Assembly: GCA_038154685.1 (NCBI GenBank)
Contig: JAYPYW010000003.1
Location: 41,128-105,127 of the forward strand
Length of the DNA stretch: 64,000 nucleotides
Reading direction: 5' to 3'
Origin: GCA-002722245 sp038154685
GTDB lineage: Bacteria > Bacteroidota > Bacteroidia > Flavobacteriales_C > GCA-002722245
The position numbers and the translations under genes were made by a program. This document shows positions 16,647 through 24,864 of the stretch, one piece after another (position 1 is the stretch's first letter; each line of letters starts with the position of its first letter). Under the pieces are notes generated by a model that was not told the origin of the DNA, ran no database searches, and saw only the letters and a list, made by a program, of their open reading frames with translations.

Positions 16647-19595
16647 TTAATCATATCGTTCATCTTTTTTGTAAAATAAACGTTTCATCTCACTTACTTC
16701 TAAGCTATAAAAATCGAACTCTTCGGTTACGCGACCGGTGAGTTGGTAAACGCCAATTCCGTTAAAAGGGTATTTCTCTGCAACTTTGGGGAAGTGAACG
16801 CTATCTAAAAAGGCGCCTGCTTCATCGATAAAGGTTCCAAAGTACATGTATTTCCCATTGCTAGTTTTTGTTGTTTTACGGAAAACGAAATAACCTAACA
16901 TGGTGACGGTTTGATTAAGCTTCTCTTTCATCTCCTTTACTTTTATATATTTCTTGGGCTTCCTTTCTAATAAATCAAAAGGAGAGGATACAGGAAAGCC
17001 AATTAACTCCAATTCATCAAAAGCGTCTTCGTGATCGTGTTTTGGCAATTGAGGAACTTCGTATTCTTTTGGTCTACTCTGAAACAGTTCTGGGTGTGCT
17101 ATTACTTTTTCGGTATAACTCATACAGCTTTTCCAAAGCAATTCTTTTTTATTCAAACCAGTAAACCTAAAAGCCCCTGAACGAATTAAGAGATTTAGTT
17201 GAGTTTTAGATATTTTTACGCGAGAAGTAAAATCGAAAAAGTCGTTAAAGCTTCCGTTTTGTTGTTTAGCGATTTCAATTTTTCGAATGGTTTCTATTTC
17301 GAGTTCTTGAATCATTCCTAATCCAATGAAAATTTCCTTTTCGTAAACGGTTGTAAGACCTGAACTATTATTTATACAAGGGGCATGAATGTTTCCTCCT
17401 TGCATTTTGGCTTCATGTAAATAGGATTCTCTTCTGTAAAAACCTCCACCATTATTCACAGTGGCCACAATGTATTCTAATGGGTAGTAAGCCTTGATGT
17501 ATAAACTCTGGTAACTTTCGATGGCATAGGAGGCAGAGTGGCCTTTAGAGAAAGCATAGTTGCCAAAGTTTTCTATTTGTGTCCAAACTTCAGAGGTGAC
17601 TTTGTGCGGATATCCGAACCTTTTACAGTTTTCGAAAAACTTGTCTTTCACCAAATGAAATTCATTGCGTTCACGAAATTTCCATGACATCCCTCTTCTT
17701 AAAATATCAGCCTCTTCCAAGGTTAGTCCAGCGAAAAAATGAGCTACTTTAAGCACATCTTCTTGGTAAACCATTACCCCGTAAGTTTCCTTCATTAATT
17801 CGGCCAGTTTAGGGTGAGTGTATTTCCGCTGTTCTGGATGTCGGAATCGATGTATGTATTCTCTCATCATTCCCGATTTAGATACACCAGGACGGATGAT
17901 GGAACTGGCGGCAACCAATCTGGTATAATCGTCAGCCTTTAACTTCGCCAGTAACATTCGCATTCCCGGCGATTCTACGTAAAAACAGCCAATAGCATTT
18001 CCTTGACGGAGTTGTTCTTTGATTTTAGGATCGCTTTTAAGCAGCTCAATATTTTCTATATCCTTGGAGAGATCAACATTATGATTGCGCTTAATTAGTT
18101 GGATGGCGTCCTTTATTTTTCCTAATCCTCTCTGACTAAGAATATCGAATTTATGCAATCCAATATCTTCCGCCTCATGCATACTAAATTGAGTGATAGG
18201 AACACCTTTAGGAGGGAATTCCTGAGCAGTATAATAGTTAATCGGTTGTTCCGAAATGATTATTCCTCCTGCATGAATTCCTAAATGATTAGGAAAGCTT
18301 TGAATGTGCTGACTGTATTTCAGCGTCAGTTGTGATAGTTGATCCGGGTTGTTAGGGATGTACCTTGTAAGTATATCAATTTCCTTTTTAGGTAAACCAA
18401 ATACTTTTCCTATTTCTCTTACCGCCGATTTGTATTTGAAAGTATTGTAAGTAGCCAACATTGCTACATGCTTGCTGCCGTGTTTTTTGAAAATATAGTT
18501 GATGACATCGTCTCGATCGGCCCATGAGAAATCCAGGTCGAAATCAGGCGGTGATTTACGGTGTTCGTTGATGAATCTCTCGAAATATAAATCTAGATCG
18601 ATAGGATCGACGTTAGTTATGAATAAACAATACGCCACCATGCTGTTTGCTCCACTTCCTCTTCCTACATAGTAATAGCCTTTCCGTCTAGCATATTGAA
18701 TAATGTCCCAGTTGATTAAAAAATAGGCTGTGAACCCCAACTTTTTAATTGTTGTAAGTTCCTTTTCTAATCGTTCATCAGATTCTTTTGTAGGCTTGGC
18801 ATAACGTTCCTTGTAGCCTAAATAAGTAAGGTATTGTAGCTGAATAAAGTCATCATTTTCAGAATCACCGTAAACCTTTTTGTTTTTCGTTCCCTTAAAA
18901 TTAAACTCGATCCCAGCGGTGTTGAGCATGAATAAAGTATTGTCGACTAGCTTAGGGTGCCGACGAAAGTTATGCAAAAACTCTTCCCATGAAATAAATG
19001 CGTCTCGCTGTGTGGATTGTTCGCTTAAAGGAAGTTTACTGAGCAAGGTGTTGTTATGAATAGCCCTTAATAATCGGTGTGCGTTAAAGTCTTTTTTATT
19101 CCTAAATGTACCAGTTTGCAAAGCCACCAAACGGTGAATAGGAATTTCTTGATTACGAATAGCTCTGCTGAAAAGCTGATCATGTTTGATGCCAACATAT
19201 TCCCATGGCTTTAAAGGAAAGCCTATGTAGCGTTCCAATGGATAAATAATAAAGCAATCTTCTAAGTTGGGTGCTTTATTAGGAAAGTTCTGTTTGCGGT
19301 GTAGGTGTTCTGTTAAAAATTGATTTAGCTGTAAAAAACCATTGTTGTTTTGTGCAATTCCAATGAACTGTTGTTCCATTCCATTACGGAAATCTATGCC
19401 AACAATTGGTCTGATTTTATAAGCTGGAGCTAGTCGTACAAAATCTAAAACAGCCGATGTTGTATTGATGTCAGTTAATACAAAGCTTCCCCAGCCTGTT
19501 TCATCACGGAGTAAATTTTTAGAAGCCTCCTCCAAGAGTTCTTCAGTGGATAAACTACCATAGCGCAAGCTGTAATATGTGTGGTTGTTTAACAT
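16647..19595 (-). CDS. dnaE: Error-prone DNA polymerase III alpha-type subunit (DnaE family)
   Basis: A C-family DNA polymerase of 982 residues, shorter than the replicative DnaE (1100-1450). The PHP domain starts NHTYYSLRYG; the His-X-His of active PHP domains is His-Thr-Tyr here, so proofreading is doubtful. The palm has the acidic motif PPDFDLDFSWADRDDVI with the catalytic Asp residues, preceded by YYVGRGSGANSMVAYCL. Fingers and tandem HhH motifs follow (YGVMVYQEDVLKVA, FSKGHSASYA), and the C-terminus is an OB-fold (VTMLGYFVFRKTTKT). The start overlaps the dinB stop (TAATG), so the two polymerases are coupled. This matches the dinB plus dnaE-type damage-inducible translesion cassette of Bacteroidota, analogous to proteobacterial imuB-dnaE2. 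Confidence 0.9.
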   Translation of the reverse strand: MLNNHTYYSLRYGSLSTEELLEEASKNLLRDETGWGSFVLTDINTTSAVLDFVRLAPAYKIRPIVGIDFRNGMEQQFIGIAQNNNGFLQLNQFLTEHLHRKQNFPNKAPNLEDCFIIYPLERYIGFPLKPWEYVGIKHDQLFSRAIRNQEIPIHRLVALQTGTFRNKKDFNAHRLLRAIHNNTLLSKLPLSEQSTQRDAFISWEEFLHNFRRHPKLVDNTLFMLNTAGIEFNFKGTKNKKVYGDSENDDFIQLQYLTYLGYKERYAKPTKESDERLEKELTTIKKLGFTAYFLINWDIIQYARRKGYYYVGRGSGANSMVAYCLFITNVDPIDLDLYFERFINEHRKSPPDFDLDFSWADRDDVINYIFKKHGSKHVAMLATYNTFKYKSAVREIGKVFGLPKKEIDILTRYIPNNPDQLSQLTLKYSQHIQSFPNHLGIHAGGIIISEQPINYYTAQEFPPKGVPITQFSMHEAEDIGLHKFDILSQRGLGKIKDAIQLIKRNHNVDLSKDIENIELLKSDPKIKEQLRQGNAIGCFYVESPGMRMLLAKLKADDYTRLVAASSIIRPGVSKSGMMREYIHRFRHPEQRKYTHPKLAELMKETYGVMVYQEDVLKVAHFFAGLTLEEADILRRGMSWKFRERNEFHLVKDKFFENCKRFGYPHKVTSEVWTQIENFGNYAFSKGHSASYAIESYQSLYIKAYYPLEYIVATVNNGGGFYRRESYLHEAKMQGGNIHAPCINNSSGLTTVYEKEIFIGLGMIQELEIETIRKIEIAKQQNGSFNDFFDFTSRVKISKTQLNLLIRSGAFRFTGLNKKELLWKSCMSYTEKVIAHPELFQSRPKEYEVPQLPKHDHEDAFDELELIGFPVSSPFDLLERKPKKYIKVKEMKEKLNQTVTMLGYFVFRKTTKTSNGKYMYFGTFIDEAGAFLDSVHFPKVAEKYPFNGIGVYQLTGRVTEEFDFYSLEVSEMKRLFYKKDERYD

Positions 19596-20785
19596 TACTC
19601 TTCCTGCTTACCGTTAAATGGATTGTGTGATTTTTTTCTGGTATTTATACTTGCTGCTCGTTTTACCGCACCTAAACCATAGCGTTTGTTAACCTTATCC
19701 ATGGCTTTGTAAAGGTTAATCATCTCCAAAGAATCCTCAAATAAATCTATTTGGTAGTTGCCATGTACTAAATGACTAAACTTTACGCCAATTAATCGAA
19801 TAAGCATTCTACGGTTGTAGAGTTTCTTGAATAACTCTTTCACGCCTTTAATTAGGACATGATCACTTGAAGTATAGCTAATGCGCATTTGTTGTGTGTG
19901 CGTATCAAAATTGGAATATCTTATTTTTACAGCAATGCAAGCTGTTAGCTTTTGTTCTTGACGTAATTGTCCCGCCAATTTTTCCGTCATTCCTAAAAGA
20001 ATAGAATTGAGCATTCCAATATCAATAGTGTCCTGATGAAAAGTTTGTTCAGTAGAAATAGATTTACGCTCGGAGTAAGGTGCAACAGGGGAGTTATCGA
20101 TCCCATTTGCGCGCTTCCACAAACCCAATCCGTTTTTACCTAGTAATTGCTGAAAAGCTTCGGGAGGCATTTCTTGAATTGTACGAACATATTCCACTCC
20201 CATTTGCTTGAGTAAGTTTCCTGTTTGCTGTCCGATATAAGGAATCTTATTTACTGAAAGAGGAGCAAGGAAAGGTTTTTCTAACCCTGCATCTACTTTG
20301 CCTTCTCCATTAGGTTTTGATTCGTTGGTAGCAACTTTAGAAACGGTTTTATTAGTTGAAAGCCCGAATGAAATTGGTAGACCAGTTGCTCCCATTATTC
20401 TTTGTCGGAGCTCCTGAGTAAACTGAAATGTTCCAAAGAATCTGTCCATTCCAGAAAGGTCGATGTAAAACTCATCAATTGATGTTTTCTCATATAGCGG
20501 AACATCTTCGGCAACAATATCAGTTACCATGTTTGAGTAGTAACTGTACTGATCCATATCCCCACGAACTTGAAGTAGTTCCGGACATAATTGTCGGGCA
20601 GTTCGCATGGGCATTCCCGATCGAACTCCGAAGGCTCTGGCTTCATAACTACACGCTGAAACCACGCCCCTATCTCCCTGACCACCTAGTGCTATAGGTT
20701 TGTTTTTTAAAGTGCTGTTTTTCAGCACTTCTACAGAAACAAAAAAGCTATCCAGGTCAAAATGTGCTATTGCTCTCTCTTTCAA
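19595..20785 (-). CDS. dinB: Y-family DNA polymerase IV
   Basis: Translesion polymerase. The palm has AIAHFDLDSFFVSVE with the first catalytic Asp pair and SIDEFYIDLSGMDRFFG with the second acidic cluster. The YEARAFGVRSGMPMRTA finger motif, a helix-hairpin-helix (NKIPYIGQQTGNLLKQMG) and a little-finger domain follow. No in-frame ATG exists near the conserved start. TTG codons at 20785, 20794 and 20806 are possible; I chose 20785 because the codons upstream coincide with a dyad operator and are not part of the conserved domain. The C-terminus (RKKSHNPFNGKQEE) lacks an obvious clamp-binding motif. It is the first gene of a two-gene operon and is likely repressed through the upstream dyads. Confidence 0.92.
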   Translation of the reverse strand: MKERAIAHFDLDSFFVSVEVLKNSTLKNKPIALGGQGDRGVVSACSYEARAFGVRSGMPMRTARQLCPELLQVRGDMDQYSYYSNMVTDIVAEDVPLYEKTSIDEFYIDLSGMDRFFGTFQFTQELRQRIMGATGLPISFGLSTNKTVSKVATNESKPNGEGKVDAGLEKPFLAPLSVNKIPYIGQQTGNLLKQMGVEYVRTIQEMPPEAFQQLLGKNGLGLWKRANGIDNSPVAPYSERKSISTEQTFHQDTIDIGMLNSILLGMTEKLAGQLRQEQKLTACIAVKIRYSNFDTHTQQMRISYTSSDHVLIKGVKELFKKLYNRRMLIRLIGVKFSHLVHGNYQIDLFEDSLEMINLYKAMDKVNKRYGLGAVKRAASINTRKKSHNPFNGKQEE

Positions 20786-20808
20786 TTTTGACAAGAATTT
20801 TGTCAAAA
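20786..20808. promoter_or_regulatory. Dyad operator 1 of dinB-dnaE
   Basis: TTTTGACA (20786-20793), a 7-base spacer, then TGTCAAAA (20801-20808): a perfect 8-bp inverted repeat, abutting the chosen TTG start. It is probably a repressor site for a LexA-like or S24-peptidase regulator. Confidence 0.65.
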
Positions 20809-20840
20809 ATTATAAAAAAAGAATGATCAAAACAACTAAA

Positions 20841-20863
20841 TTTTGACAATTTTTTTGTCAAAA
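20841..20863. promoter_or_regulatory. Dyad operator 2 of dinB-dnaE
   Basis: TTTTGACA (20841-20848), a 7-base spacer, then TGTCAAAA (20856-20863). It has the same arms and same spacer length as operator 1, centre to centre 55 bases apart. The promoter should lie on or between the two. Confidence 0.65.
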
Positions 20864-20911
20864 AAAACAAACATGTTTATTATGCTGGGCGAAGACTATT
20901 TATCCGTTACG

Positions 20912-22000
20912 TTATTCCGTAGATTGATAAAGATCGTTGAGTACTTTAGAATTTTCCCGAATCTCCTTTACAACAACTCTTAACACACTATAAGCAGGGA
21001 TGGCGATCATCATCCCAAGAATACCGTAAAGGTTTCCAGCAATTAGGATCACTAAAAAGATTTCCAAAGGATGTGCATTTACACTATTGGCATAGATAAG
21101 GGGTTGAAAAATGAAGTTGTCCATTAGTTGAGTAATAATCATAATTAATCCTGTATAACCAACTAGCGGTAAAAGTTCGGTTCCCCAGTCTAAAGTGTAG
21201 TTAGTGGTTACCACTACTATGGCACCAAAAATAATTCCTATTAAGGGACCAATGTAAGGGATTACGTTAATTGCTCCTGCGAATAATGCAATGATTAGGA
21301 AGTTTTCGATTCCAATAGCATATAATCCAATAGCATTGAGTGTAAATACTAATAAAACTTCAACGCAAATTCCAACGAAATAACGAGTTAGTTTTGATTT
21401 AACTTGCCCCAAAACATCGTCCGTTTCATCTCGGTATTCAAAAGGAATAACTGCGTATATGTTTTCGATGATAACCTTTGAATCTTTTAAAAAGAAAAAA
21501 GTGATGAAGGTGACTGCGAAAAAAGAAATAAATAAGTTCCCAGTAAATGCTGTGATTGAATTTACCCAGCTGGAAATCGCAGAGACATTAATTAAAGAAG
21601 TTGCTTTATCTGTAAAATAATCTTGTAATGAAATTGGCTGATCAGTGAAGGTGTTCATCATGTTCTCAACTTCCTTAACAGGTTCTTGAACTGCTAGTAA
21701 AGCTTCATCAGGATCTATTTGAGCAATAACCTTTGCTTCTTTAGCAATAGCAGGGATAAATGTCATGATCAACGTAAAAAGAATAGCATAGATACTTATC
21801 ATGGAAACTAAAGCTGCAATACCTGAGTTGATTTTTAATTTACCAACGCGCAGTCTGTTAAGTCGACGGTACAACGGACGAGCAATTAACGCAAAAACAG
21901 CTGAAATAGCGATGTAAGAAAGTACGCTTCTAAACACAAAGAAGGTAACAATTAGCAATCCCAATGTAAAAACAGGAAGTATCCAATTCTTTTTAAGCAT
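20912..22000 (-). CDS. AI-2E family (PerM-like) membrane transporter
   Basis: A 362-residue polytopic membrane protein of the AI-2E/UPF0118 family. It has three N-terminal transmembrane segments (from residue 7), a soluble loop with NTFTDQPISLQDYF, and the C-terminal cluster of helices with the family-defining GAINVIPYIGPLIGIIFGA and QLMDNFIFQPLIYANSVNAHPL. Substrates vary across the family (autoinducer-2, Na+/H+ and others), so no substrate is assigned. It lies downstream of nothing obvious on its strand and is separated from dinB by the operator region. A start at 22000 is supported by the hydrophobic N-terminus. Confidence 0.88.
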   Translation of the reverse strand: MLKKNWILPVFTLGLLIVTFFVFRSVLSYIAISAVFALIARPLYRRLNRLRVGKLKINSGIAALVSMISIYAILFTLIMTFIPAIAKEAKVIAQIDPDEALLAVQEPVKEVENMMNTFTDQPISLQDYFTDKATSLINVSAISSWVNSITAFTGNLFISFFAVTFITFFFLKDSKVIIENIYAVIPFEYRDETDDVLGQVKSKLTRYFVGICVEVLLVFTLNAIGLYAIGIENFLIIALFAGAINVIPYIGPLIGIIFGAIVVVTTNYTLDWGTELLPLVGYTGLIMIITQLMDNFIFQPLIYANSVNAHPLEIFLVILIAGNLYGILGMMIAIPAYSVLRVVVKEIRENSKVLNDLYQSTE

Positions 22001-22092
22001 AGAACTAAAATATGTAAATGTTTAACAGAAGTTAACAGTTTACAAGGAAATACTGCTAACAATAATACGTTAAGTAGTTAAAGATCAGGTTT

Positions 22093-22263
22093 ATGAAAAA
22101 GAGAATTTTTAATATAAAAGATAAGTTGTTTTTAGCATTATTTGCAGTGAGTTGGACCGCTATTTCATATGGAACTTACAAGGTAATTGGATTAAAAACA
22201 GGGAGTGATACAGTGAGTATTGTTAAGGTTATAAAAACAACTGTAGCGGATATTATTACTTGA
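22093..22263 (+). CDS. Small single-span membrane protein, 56 residues
   Basis: ATG at 22093 opens a 56-codon frame with a basic N-terminus (MKKRIFNIKDK), one hydrophobic helix (LFLALFAVSWTAISYGTY) and a short soluble tail ending VADIIT. The start is divergent from the AI-2E permease gene, and the stop overlaps the stop of the converging esterase gene by 8 bases. The composition (positive inside, one clean helix) supports a real micro-protein. No family recognised. Confidence 0.5.
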   Translation: MKKRIFNIKDKLFLALFAVSWTAISYGTYKVIGLKTGSDTVSIVKVIKTTVADIIT

Positions 22264-22873
22264 ATATGAACCTCCCAAGCTCTTCAGTTGTAAAGAAATG
22301 CGTTCCTTCATGAAAGGTTGGATTGTAATGAGGAGCTGAGTTAAAAAATTTCATCCAAATTTCAAGCGGCGCAAACTGATCATTTTTACCAACAAAAAAT
22401 TCTGGGTTTTGCCGATTTAAAAAGCTTTCAGGATTTACAGCAATTTTTTCAGGAATATTTCCACTCCAAAAAATCAATCGATTTGTTTTAAATTCCGATT
22501 CCTCAATCCACCTTGATGCTGTCATAGCACCCTGACTAAAAGCAAATACATTTACTTTTTTATTAGCTAAATCAAAGTTTTTGTAAACTTCATTTAAGTA
22601 CGTGATCTGGTCGATTATCTCTAGTTTTCTGTCTTCCGAAGTCATCCAACTGGCACCCACTTTTCCAGTAATTCCTTTTTGATAGAACCTCGATAAACCC
22701 TCTGGGATAACAAAGCATTTCCCTTTTGAAAAAGGTTCAAAAGCTTCAAAGTAATCCTCAATATTTTGAGCGTAACCATGAAACATCAACCAAACTTCGT
22801 CGGCCGATTTTATGTCACCAAAAGTAAAAACTCGGGCATGTTTTTCAACTACTATGTTATTAGTGCTAAGCAT
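22256..22873 (-). CDS. Alpha/beta hydrolase, phospholipase/carboxylesterase-like
   Basis: A compact 205-residue alpha/beta hydrolase. The oxyanion region is LMFHGYAQN, the nucleophile elbow is FAFSQGAM (Ser in a degenerate GxSxG with Phe at the first Gly), an Asp is available in FFVGKNDQFAP, and the catalytic His is in FHEGTHFF. The order and length fit the phospholipase/carboxylesterase family. The N-terminus lacks a signal peptide, so the protein is cytoplasmic. The substrate is unknown. Its start is 16 bases from the start of the divergently transcribed ABC-F gene, so their promoters overlap. Confidence 0.85.
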   Translation of the reverse strand: MLSTNNIVVEKHARVFTFGDIKSADEVWLMFHGYAQNIEDYFEAFEPFSKGKCFVIPEGLSRFYQKGITGKVGASWMTSEDRKLEIIDQITYLNEVYKNFDLANKKVNVFAFSQGAMTASRWIEESEFKTNRLIFWSGNIPEKIAVNPESFLNRQNPEFFVGKNDQFAPLEIWMKFFNSAPHYNPTFHEGTHFFTTEELGRFIFK

Positions 22874-22877
22874 TGAT

Positions 22878-22885
22878 TATTTTTG
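22878..22885 (+). promoter_or_regulatory. Candidate -7 element of the ABC-F gene
   Basis: TATTTTTG matches TANNTTTG and ends five bases before the ATG at 22890, so transcription should begin at or right next to the start codon. No clear -33 TTG is visible. Confidence 0.45.
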
Positions 22886-22889
22886 CAGC

Positions 22890-24827
22890 ATGATTTCGGT
22901 TGAAAATATAGCAATTTCTTTTAATGGAAACTTTCTTTTTAAGAAAGTATCGTTTCAATTAAAGAACGGAGCAAAGGTTGGATTAGTTGGTAAGAACGGA
23001 GCAGGAAAGTCTACTTTATTAAAGTTACTAACTGGTTATGTGGAGTATGATGAGGGGAATTTAGTAATTCCGAAAGACTACAAGATTGGTTATTTAAAGC
23101 AGGATTTAGGAACCCAAGGTGACAATTCTGTAAGAGAGGAGGCAATGAAAGCTTTTTCAGATCAATCGGACATGGAAGCCGAATACGAGCGAATCACGAA
23201 AGAATTAGAAACAAGAACCGATTACGAGAGTGATGAATATTCTGAGTTGATTCAAAAAATTTCAGATTTAGGAGCTCAGTTAGAAATGACAGGTTCTTCG
23301 CAAAATGCTGGAGATGTAGATAAGATTTTGATCGGGTTAGGATTTTCTCAGCAAGAACTAGATCAAAACATCCGCGAATTTAGTGGAGGTTGGAGAATGA
23401 GAGTTGAATTAGCTAAAATCCTTTTACAACAGCCAGACGCCCTTTTGCTGGATGAGCCTACAAACCACTTGGATATTGAATCGATTGATTGGTTAGAGAA
23501 GTATTTGCAAAACTATGCTGGGATTTTGGTGTTGATTTCTCACGATCAGGAATTCTTGGATAATGTTACTTCTCGAACAATTGAAATTAACGGAGGTCGT
23601 ATTTATGATTTCAAATGTGGATATACCAAATATCTTAATCAAAGAGAAGAGCTGTTTGAATTACAAAGAGCTGCAAAAGCTAACCAGGATAGAGAGATAG
23701 CTCAATTAGAAAGATTCATCGACAGATTTAGAGCTCAGGCAACCAAAGCTAGTGCTGTTCAAAATAAAATTAAACAGCTCGAGAAAATGGATCGAATTGA
23801 AGTTGACGAACGTGTGGTTCAAACTATGAAAATTCGATTTGCAGAACCACCAAGAGGAGGACAACAAGTAGTAACCATGAAGAGTTGTTCTAAAGCTTAT
23901 GAAGACAAACAAGTATTAGAGGATATCGATTTCATTATTGGTAGACAAGAAAAGCTAGCTTTTGTAGGAAAGAATGGAGAGGGGAAATCCACGTTAGCGA
24001 AAATGATTGTGGGCGCAGTAAAAGGTGAAGGTGAAATAGAGTTGGGACATAACATAAATCTTGGTTATTACGCTCAGAATCAGGCGGAGGAATTAGATTT
24101 AAATAAAACCGTTTTTGAGACTATCGATGATATTGCAAGGGGAGAAATCAGGACAAAAATTAGAGATTTATTAGGGTCTTTTTTGTTTAGAGGAGAGGAT
24201 ATCGATAAGAAAGTAAAAGTGTTGTCAGGAGGAGAGAAGGGTAGATTAGCATTATGTAAATTATTACTTGAACCTTATAATTTTTTAGTACTGGATGAGC
24301 CTACTAACCACTTGGATATCCCATCGAAGGAGATTTTAAAGGAAGCCTTATTAAATTATGCTGGAACCATATTGGTTGTATCGCACGATAGAGAGTTCTT
24401 AAGAGGTTTGGTTGATAAGGTTTACGAGTTTAAAAACAGAACTGTAAAAGAATATGCTGGTGGAATAGATTTCTTCTTGGGACAGAGAAAAATCAGTCAG
24501 TTAAATGATTTGAATGAAGTCAAATCAAAACCAGCTAAAGTAAAACAGGAAAAGAATACCGATTATAAATCGAAAAAAGAACTCGACTCCTTAATCAAAA
24601 AGGCATCCAATAAGGTGTCTACTTCAGAAAGAAAAGTGGCAGAGTTGGAAGAGAAGAAAGAAGAGTTGGAAGCCAAAATGAATAATCCAGAGTTTGCATC
24701 TGACACAAGTTTATTCTCAGAATTTAATCAAGTTGAGAAAGAATTGATGCAGAAAATGGAGGAGTGGGAATCTGCCTCAGATGAACTTGATCAGCTAGAA
24801 AACAAAAGAAAATTACTTTTAGGTTAA
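22890..24827 (+). CDS. ABC-F family ribosome-associated ATPase
   Basis: ABC-F proteins bind the ribosomal E site and relieve stalls; they are soluble. The 645 residues contain two ABC domains: Walker A GLVGKNGAGKSTLLK, signature FSGGWRMRVELAK and Walker B ALLLDEPTNHLD in the first; AFVGKNGEGKSTLAK, LSGGEKGRLALCK and LVLDEPTNHLD in the second. The linker between them (about residues 245-300) is basic and helical, and the C-terminal 90 residues form a charged coiled coil (KVSTSERKVAELEEKKEELE). This layout fits the Uup/YdiF-type subgroup. The start is ATG 22890 (MISVENIAIS); a longer frame from 22812 would read through the divergent promoter and the esterase gene. Confidence 0.92.
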   Translation: MISVENIAISFNGNFLFKKVSFQLKNGAKVGLVGKNGAGKSTLLKLLTGYVEYDEGNLVIPKDYKIGYLKQDLGTQGDNSVREEAMKAFSDQSDMEAEYERITKELETRTDYESDEYSELIQKISDLGAQLEMTGSSQNAGDVDKILIGLGFSQQELDQNIREFSGGWRMRVELAKILLQQPDALLLDEPTNHLDIESIDWLEKYLQNYAGILVLISHDQEFLDNVTSRTIEINGGRIYDFKCGYTKYLNQREELFELQRAAKANQDREIAQLERFIDRFRAQATKASAVQNKIKQLEKMDRIEVDERVVQTMKIRFAEPPRGGQQVVTMKSCSKAYEDKQVLEDIDFIIGRQEKLAFVGKNGEGKSTLAKMIVGAVKGEGEIELGHNINLGYYAQNQAEELDLNKTVFETIDDIARGEIRTKIRDLLGSFLFRGEDIDKKVKVLSGGEKGRLALCKLLLEPYNFLVLDEPTNHLDIPSKEILKEALLNYAGTILVVSHDREFLRGLVDKVYEFKNRTVKEYAGGIDFFLGQRKISQLNDLNEVKSKPAKVKQEKNTDYKSKKELDSLIKKASNKVSTSERKVAELEEKKEELEAKMNNPEFASDTSLFSEFNQVEKELMQKMEEWESASDELDQLENKRKLLLG

Positions 24828-24864
24828 ACAAAATTCTATTTTAGGGGTATAAGACGTTGATTTA

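Noticed and set aside
22812..22889. 26-codon N-terminal extension of the ABC-F protein
   Set aside because: It overlaps the start of the divergent esterase gene and the candidate promoter. The conserved ABC fold begins at MISVENIAIS.
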